A stretch of DNA of 64,000 nt from Centrapalus pauciflorus (Eukaryota; Streptophyta; Magnoliopsida; Asterales; Asteraceae), in the NCBI GenBank assembly GCA_020465985.1, contig JAANYP010002776.1, positions 153,501 through 217,500 on the forward strand. Reading direction: 5' to 3'. This document shows positions 57,563-64,000 of the stretch, one piece after another; within the stretch, counting starts at the first letter, position 1, and each line of letters starts with the position of its first letter. The position numbers and the translations under genes are program-made. The notes under the pieces are model-generated. The model was not told the DNA's origin. It saw only the letters and a list, made by a program, of their open reading frames with translations, and searched no databases.

Positions 57563-57660
57563 ACAACACGCAAAACCTTACCAGCCCTTGACATATGAAC
57601 AAGAAAACCTGTCCTTAACGAGATGGTACTGACTTTCATACGGGTGTTGCATAGGTGTCT
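57424..57660 (+). rRNA. rrn18: Nuclear fragment of mitochondrial 18S (SSU) rRNA gene, non-functional
   Basis: About 235 bp match the plant mitochondrial small-subunit rRNA: GGGGCCCAGCTAACGCGTGA, GAGTACGGTCGCAAGACCGA, AACTCAAAGGAATTGACG, GTGGAGCATGTGGTTTAATT, and the mitochondrial-type ACATATGAACAAGAAAACC. From memory of the plant gene, most differences are C-to-T or G-to-A, several at CG sites, as expected for a methylated nuclear copy. It is only the central 3' part of the rRNA and ends abruptly near GCATAGG. Flanks are AT-rich nuclear sequence, so I read it as a NUMT rather than an active gene. Confidence 0.9.
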
Positions 57661-58152
57661 TATTCATCAGAGTGTCTTATTAGAAACATCAACTGTCTCC
57701 TTTTTTTCAGTGACCAAGAAAAAATGTGCATGAGTGTCTTATTCATCAGAGTCAGTCAGCTCAAGCCAGTCATCCTCTTCTACCGTTAAACTTTTTCCTA
57801 TTCTTTTGCTTTGCCAAGAGTAGCTTTGTTTTATAATATTCGACATTCTTAATAACTTTCGTGCACTTTCTTGCAAAGTGACCAACTTTGCCACATTTGA
57901 ACAAGTCTTATTCTTTGTCTGTTCTTCGGCCTAACTTATCTCTTCTTATTTGTTGCTTAAAGCTCCTTTCTCAAATTGCTTGGGATCATACATCTCCTTC
58001 CTTAATCCTGATGAGCTTGTTGTTTCTCGCTGGCTTAATGGAATTCTTTTAACAATAAAGACCATTTCGTTTATGAAGTTATCATCATTAGATTTAGAAT
58101 TATAATCAACTTCACGAGAGGAATCACTTTCAATCATATACGAAGAACACAT
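57661..58152 (-). pseudogene. Degenerate copia gag fragment
   Basis: On the minus strand 57790-57905 reads KCGKVGHFARKCTKV followed by IKNVEYYKTKLLLAKQKN, the zinc-knuckle end of a typical plant copia Gag. The first Cys of the knuckle is lost. Upstream, 57946-58152 reads SRETTSSSGLRKEMYDPK-like sequence of the same Gag. A TGA follows at about 57780. No pol is nearby. Confidence 0.7.
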
Positions 58153-58729
58153 TCTAATTAAATTTAAAAAATCTAAATTCTGGCTAAAATCAAAATAAAA
58201 AAAATAAAAAGAAAATATAAACCTAAAATTCTCACAAGAAATAGATAAAAAAAAATATAGACATGAAGAACAAATTCAATAAATTCTCCACAACAAGATT
58301 GATATACCAACTCTTGCAAGAAATTAACAAGATAGATCAAAACATTCGATTCAAATTAACAAGAGCCTAATAGATAGAACTTAACAAGAATTGGATATGT
58401 ATAAGAACCTATGTTGCTCTTTATGGCTAATAAATCTGAACCTTTGATCCTGACTTGTTCCCTTTAATCTGGTGCGTGAAGAGAGGGGTTAATAGAGACA
58501 GAAGATTATTCATAGTTGGATGCTTCGTCGATATGGTTCTTCATTGTTACACCCTTATGTCACTACACTCTCCATCTGGTTGTTACCCCCTCAATCTAGT
58601 ATCTCGATGTGTGCACTCTCAATTTGGCTCTTCGTCGTTGGATTTCAATATAGTCTTTCCAATACAAATTATAGATCTAAGCCATAATGTTAACATAACT
58701 TCTTTAGGTTTGAGAAGAGTATATTATAG
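58153..58729. other. Unassigned AT-rich sequence
   Basis: I see no supported gene. The 101-residue plus-strand frame at 58455-58760 has no recognisable motif and runs into the following foldback element. Confidence 0.5.
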
Positions 58730-59055
58730 AGAGGGTAAATTAACAAGAAAAATAACATAAAATACAAGAATTGACAATAAAGGTAATGTGAAAAATTTTT
58801 AAGCCAAGAAAGGTAACATGAGATTCAATTTTGACAAAAAAAGGTATTGATGACCAATTAAGAAGGTATATTTATAATTTTATGATCCTTTTTAGTAAAA
58901 ATAAATAAATTATTTTTCTTGGCTTAAAATTTGAATTTCATGTTTTTCTCGACCAAAATAGAATTTTACTTTATATTTCTCGGCTTAAAATTTTTTACAA
59001 TACTTTTATTGTCTAATTTTGTATTTTATATTAACTTTCTTGGTAAATTTCTCTT
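58730..59055. mobile_element. MITE-like foldback element
   Basis: About 325 bp whose two arms are imperfect inverted copies over about 120 bp: TAAAATACAAGAATTGACAA in the left arm against TTGTCTAATTTTGTATTTTA in the right, and TTTTAAGCCAAGAAA against TTTCTCGGCTTAAAA. No coding sequence. Confidence 0.65.
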
Positions 59056-59167
59056 AAAGAGGCAAAGAGATAAAAATAATATGAAATTTTTTCTCCTTAA
59101 TTGTAGCTTCAAACTGATGTCTTACTACAGAACCATTTTTAGGGTTAATATATATGGTTTCTTTATA

Positions 59168-59576
59168 TAATTTAGGGATAATGACATCAAATAACTATAT
59201 AATTTTAAATTTATGTACATTTATGTAGTGTACTTTTATTTGTGCACATTTTGTAGTCAAACTTTTAAAAGTGTTTCTTAAGTAGTTGAGTGACCTGATG
59301 ACCGGTACAACATGTTACCATGCTTAGTCAAACTTTTTTTTGTACACGTTTATGCAGCGTATTTTTTCTTTTGTGTAAATTTGGTAGTCAAACTTTTAAA
59401 TGTGTTTTAACTAGGTACTTGAGTGACCTGATGTTACCGGTCATCAGGTCACCCATTTACCTAATTGAAACACTTTTAGAAGTACGCTACATAAATGTGC
59501 ACAAAAAAGTACACTACATAAATATGTACAAACTCAAAAGTACATAGCTATTTGGTGTCATTTTTCCTATAATTTA
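59168..59576. mobile_element. MITE-like element with ~70-bp terminal inverted repeats
   Basis: Left end TAATTTAGGGATAATGACAT matches the inverted right end (TAATTATAGGAAAAATGACA in reverse complement, allowing an indel). TATGTAGTGTAC near the left is mirrored by GTACACTACATA near the right. An internal inverted pair, TGATGACCGGTA and TACCGGTCATCA, lies near 59300 and 59440. No coding sequence. Confidence 0.68.
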
Positions 59577-59692
59577 ACAAAAGATTTTTCCTTAGACTTG
59601 GTTTGGACCGTTTTGGCTATTTGTTGTTAGTTTAGTCTTGAATTAGAATTTTTTTATTAGAATTTTTCAGTTAATTTTTTAATTTCCTGTTA

Positions 59693-61408
59693 TTTATAAA
59701 AGAGTAAATTATAGAATTGGTCACTATGGTTTGTTTAAAATTGTGAAAATGGTCCCTCAACTTTCAAAGTTGCAGTAACGGTCTACACTCCCTTCGTTCT
59801 ACGAACCCTTGTTGATTCTGAACTTCGTTTGCGAAGGCATCGGACTTCTGACGGGCCAGCCCTTATTTATGCCCCGTTTTCCCAATAATGCTCCTCTGGG
59901 TGCTAGGGGCTTCCGTGGTTCGCGAGAAGGAAAAAGGACTCAAACCACTTTTTACTTGTAGAATTTGTTCTTTTATTTTTAAATTATTTAAAAATGACGA
60001 TTTTGTCCTTCTTTCAATTATAACTTTGGTGATTTTAGTTTTGGTCATTTTCTTAATTTTTTATTTTTGGTTTTAAAATTAAAATATTAGTTTAATAAAT
60101 TATGATTTGATCCATTATTAAATATATTATTATTATTATTATTATTATTATGATTGATATTACCTTTTTATTTTATAAAATAAATCTATATTGATTTCCT
60201 TTAAAATTATATTTATTGATATACTTAATTAGTTAATTTATATATCTTTTTATGTATCCAATTTATTTATTATTTATCTTTTATAGAGGGAAAAACTATT
60301 TGTATAATTTTATTATTTATACTTTTCCATCAAAGTATTTCATCACGTTAATAAATTTTGAACTTATGTAAATTTTGATTTAAATTTACTAATTCATTAA
60401 GTTTACCGATTTATTATTTTTGATTTATTTTGTTATGCTAATATGTTTTTATTTAAATTTATTATTTTATTTGTTTGGATTCAAATATTTTGTTATGTTA
60501 GCACGTTTTGATTTATTATTTTATTGGTTTTGATTTAAAAGTTTGCTACGTTAATACTTAAGTGAAAATTAACAAAAAATTTAACGAATAAAACATATTA
60601 ATGTACAAACTTGTAAATCAAAACGATTAAAATACTATATTGAAATCAAAACGTATTGGCATAACAAAATACTAAAATTAAAAAAAAATAAAATATTAAA
60701 TTTAAATCAAAACCTATTAACATAACAAAATATATTATTTTAAATAAAAAAAACTAAAACATAAATATAATTCATTATTTCTAACATCTATAAAGATTAA
60801 TAAATATAAAATATAAATACAATATATTATTTCTTACATCTTTAAATATTAATAAATAGATAAGATTCAAATCTACATCCAAATTATATCTTATATATAC
60901 TTGTCTATATAGCTAATTAAAAAATATATTATATGGTTATTTATAAAACTATTAATATATATTAAAAATAAATACAAATCATATAAAATTAACAAATAAA
61001 ATATAAATATATAAATCTTTAGTAAATAAATTGAATAATGCATAAACTAACTAATTAAGTATATAAATAAAAAAAATTTAGTAAATAAATATAGATTTAT
61101 TTTACAAAACAAATAGGTATAATTGATAACAATAATAATATATTTAATAATGAATCAAATCATTAATATTTCAAATTCAAAACCAAAAATAAAAAATTAA
61201 GAAAAAGGACCAAAATTGAAATTATCAAAGTTGTAATTGCGAGAAGGACATAATCGTTATTTTTAAAAATTTTAGAAATAGAAGGACCAATTCTGCATGT
61301 AAAAAGTGGTTTGAGGAACCGTAACTGCAACTTTGCAAGTTGAGGGTCTGTTTTTATAACTTTGAACAAACCACAGAGACCGTTTCTGTAATTTACTCTT
61401 TATAAAAA
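59693..61408. mobile_element. Large foldback element, two arms of about 0.85 kb
   Basis: The two halves are imperfect inverted copies over nearly their whole length. The left terminus TTTATAAAAGAGTAAATTA mirrors TAATTTACTCTTTATAAA at the right. AACTTTCAAAGTTGCAGTAA mirrors TTACTGCAACTTTGCAAGTT-like sequence at the other end, and AAACCACTTTTTAC mirrors GTAAAAAGTGGTTT. The GAGTAAATTACAGAA-like terminus and very long TIRs suggest a Mutator-like or other foldback DNA element. It has no transposase. The left arm has extra GC-rich sequence at about 59780-59945. Confidence 0.72.
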
Positions 61409-62326
61409 TATAAACGCATATTAATAATAAAAAAATAAAATATCTTACTTGCTCCGTGAGAAATTCTGAGATACTCGTCATTTATCCTGCCTTTATGAAA
61501 AAATAATCAATATTCTAAAAACCTAAATTTTAAAAATAATGTATATAAATATAAATACAAAATGCATATAGCATGAGTTATTAAAATTATTAATTTAATA
61601 CTAATTACGTGGGTAAGAAAAAGAACATAATATTTAAATAGAAAGAATATTTTTGACTAATACTAATTATTTTAATATTAATTACGTGAGTTATTAAACT
61701 TATTAAGTTAATACTAATACTAATGATTATTTAAAAGGCACCCCTATTTAAAAACATAATATTTAAATAAAAAGAATAAATAGTTAAAATTTTAATTGTG
61801 AACAACTTGTAAAATATAACTAAATATAAAATGTTACGATTTAATGAACTAATAAACAGTAATTAAATATCTATCAAAATTTCTAATTATATCCTTTTTT
61901 TCTAAAGTAAATATACTAAAAATTAACAAAGCATTAAAAAGGAGAACACACAGAAAATAAAAAGATATTACCTTACCACGGTGGTTCTTGGCGGTCGGTT
62001 TTTCCAAGTAGTGGTGGTTGTTGGCGGTGAGTTTTTCCAAGTGGTTTGCTGGTGGTTTTTGACGGTGGTGTTTGGTGGTGTTGTTGGAGGTGAGTTTAAA
62101 TACATTTATATGAATATTTAAATATGTATATGTAATTAGTAAATTAAACTTGGTTCAATTTATTATGTCTTGACTCAAGGAGTTGGACCAAGTAGTTGGA
62201 CCAAATTTAATATGGTTCAAATTTTTATGTTTTGACTCTAGGAGTTTGTGTAATATTGAACTTTTAACCAATTAAACATGATTATCATTATAGGGTAGGG
62301 TTTTTTGATCCATAGAGTAAGGTGCA
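61409..62326. other. AT-rich sequence without a gene
   Basis: Nothing coding is supported. A GGTGGTTNTTGGCGGT-like imperfect repeat occurs at about 61979-62090. Confidence 0.6.
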
Positions 62327-63060
62327 TAAACTAACTAATTAAGTATACCAAATTTTTTGTCTTATAAATCCCTTAACTAAATTTTTTGTCTTATAAATCC
62401 CTCGACTAATTTTTTTTTTGCCACGTAAATCCCTTAACTTGATAAAACTCATGTTATTTGTTGTTTTATCAATTTAAGTGGTTTTTCAATTGACACTCAC
62501 GTCATACATACGAGGATGCAAAAAAAAAAAAAAAACAAAGTGATAAATCAAAACGATCATTTTTATTGTTTAAAGTTTAGTAGGAATGAACTAGTTAAAT
62601 ATATTTAAAAATTATGATCTAGACCAACTTCTTTTGGTCTAGACAAACATGACATGCTCTGTCATTGAAATAAACATCGTCGTTTTTAAAGTTCAAAAAA
62701 ATTTCGTTTTATTTATCGAAAAGTTGAAAGGTTTAAGTAGTTCGGAGACTTATAAGGAAAAAAGATAAAATGGGGACTTAATCGAAAAATTTTTATACTT
62801 TGATGGTTTTTGCAAAATAAGTTTAAGCATGTTAACTTGTTATACCAGGTTAAGGGACCAATTTAAAAGGTTTAAGCAGTTTGAAGACTTATCAAAAAAA
62901 AAAAAAATAACATGGGGACTTAATCGAAAAAATTTTGTACTCTGATGGTTTTTTGCATATTTTTCCCAAAAATAGTAATATATTTAATAATGAATCAAAT
63001 CATTAATATTTCAAATTCAAAATCAAAAATAAAAAATTAAGAAAAAGGACCAAAATTGAT
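62327..63060. repeat. Second partial copy of the foldback arm, interrupted
   Basis: GCATAAACTAACTAATTAAG at about 62330 repeats 61040, and 62974-63060 repeats 61139-61217 almost exactly. Between them about 620 bp of unrelated sequence replaces about 60 bp of the reference arm. The insert has its own repeats, for example CTTATAAATCCCT twice and GGGGACTTAATCGAAAAA twice. Confidence 0.65.
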
Positions 63061-63133
63061 AAATGATTATTTTAGATAAATTTTAAAACATGTTATATCA
63101 TAAATGATAAAAGAAACAAGCAATTGTTGCTAT

Positions 63134-63312
63134 TAGTGATGTAAACGGTTCCGGAACCGGACCGAACCGAACCGGAACCGATTTAACCGAAACCGAAAAT
63201 TGAAGATTGTAAGAACCGATAACCGAACCAATAATTGTAACACGGTTCCGGTTCCGGTTCGGTTATGGTACGGGTATTTCGGGTATGGAACCGATTAGAA
63301 CCAAAATTTGCA

Positions 63313-63383
<71 letters not shown>

Positions 63384-63973
63384 CAAGATATAAACAAAAA
63401 AACACGATTAACGTTCTATTATACTTTTGCAAATAAAAAATATTTTTGTTATGAATGTCAACGTGAAGTATGGATTTTCAACCTGAACAATTCCTAATGG
63501 ATTTTCAAATCTTGATTGCTTTTGGTTAACGTTTTATTGAATGTAAATCTTGATAAAATATCATTCTGAATTACTTCTTTAAATATAGTGATATATTCTT
63601 AATTATTGATTGTATTTTAAAAATTGCTTGTTTTTAGAACAAAGTGGATTTGATCGATGCAATTAATTCTTCCAAGTGTTAGGTATGGTGAGGATTGAGG
63701 AAGACAACCATCAAATAATATTTTGTTTTTCACAATTCCTATCATGGGTTTTTAAATTTTCTTGGTATCCATGTCATGGACTTTTCGAATTCTTGGTTCC
63801 ATACCCGATATAACCGAAACCCGCAGAACCGTTAACCGAATAACCGATAACCGAAAATTAAGAATTATAAGAACCGATAACCGAACCGAATACCAAAAAT
63901 CGGTTCCAATCGGTTCCGGTTCCGGTTCGGTTTCGGTTTCGGTTCGGTTTTCCGGTCATTCCCCACATCCCTA
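63134..63973. mobile_element. hAT-like non-autonomous element
   Basis: About 840 bp from TAGTGATGTAAACGG to CCCCACATCCCTA, whose reverse complement begins TAGGGATGT, a hAT-style short TIR. Subterminal regions are packed with CCGGAACCG, CCGAACCG and CCGATAACCG repeats in both orientations. It contains a (TA)n run at about 63330-63379. No transposase frame. The expected 8-bp target duplication is not visible: immediately right of the end, AACGGTTCCGGAACCGGACC repeats the left subterminal sequence, so a second copy may be joined here. Confidence 0.6.
63330..63379. repeat. (TA)n microsatellite
   Basis: About 25 TA units inside the hAT-like element. Confidence 0.93.
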
Positions 63974-64000
63974 AACGGTTCCGGAACCGGACCGAACCGA

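Noticed and set aside
57369..57632. 87-residue frame and a possible bacterial 16S contaminant
   Set aside because: The sequence is rRNA, not protein-coding, and the ACATATGAACAAGAAAACC variant region is of plant mitochondrial type; flanks are plant TE sequence.
58455..58760. 101-residue plus-strand frame
   Set aside because: No motif, no conserved context, and the end runs into a foldback element; chance frame is more likely.

Overview
This is plant nuclear DNA, very probably from a eudicot, made almost entirely of nested transposable elements. The evidence is Ty1-copia and Ty3-gypsy polyproteins of plant type, tRNA-iMet primer-binding sites, an En/Spm-type CACTA element with TNP2-like and Transposase_24-like genes, AT-rich MITE-like foldbacks, and a nuclear fragment of plant mitochondrial 18S rRNA. 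I found no convincing host protein-coding gene, tRNA gene or CRISPR array. The species cannot be named from the sequence.

Layout. 1-2577: the 5' end of a minus-strand Ty3-gypsy element (gypsy D) that has inserted into the gag of a decayed plus-strand copia element (copia 1, 2578-8489). 8490-11225: LTR-like remnants and a minus-strand copia relic (copia E) with a CTCGAG-rich leader. From 11335: a minus-strand CACTA element with its left terminus, a TNPA/Transposase_24-like pseudogene (12152-14369) and a TNP2-like transposase pseudogene (14551-17954). Its upstream part is split by gypsy A (19112-27608, TSD GAATG) and by copia C (29258-55433, TSD CATTG), and resumes at 55439-56100. Copia C is itself split by gypsy B (32292-40567) and by copia B (41234-54705, TSD GTGAG). 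56100-64000: a truncated LTR, the mitochondrial rRNA fragment, a copia gag scrap, several foldback/TIR elements and a hAT-like element.

The nesting gives an insertion order: CACTA first, then gypsy A and copia C into it, then gypsy B and copia B into copia C. LTR divergence agrees where I counted by eye: about 9 substitutions in 342 bp for copia C, 6 in 678 bp for copia B, about a dozen in 2.4 kb for gypsy B.

Copia B is the most complete element. It has gag (958 codons), an in-frame UAA, pol, a 2.1-kb spacer, and two extra genes (ORF2 and ORF3) that overlap by ATGA. The long copia layout, coiled-coil Gag, ORFs after pol and (in copia C) several polypurine tracts resemble the Sirevirus lineage. 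Its pol has lost 16 residues of the conserved reverse-transcriptase core, so it probably cannot move by itself.

The signals I find most novel are non-coding. (1) Seven 28-nt hairpin cassettes lie just after the gag stop of copia C, with different but self-complementary arms. (2) Three cassettes in the copia B pol-ORF2 spacer have constant internal-loop sequences and covarying stems. (3) Clusters of TCGA/CCGAATTCGG-type motifs occur in the untranslated parts of every LTR family in the window.
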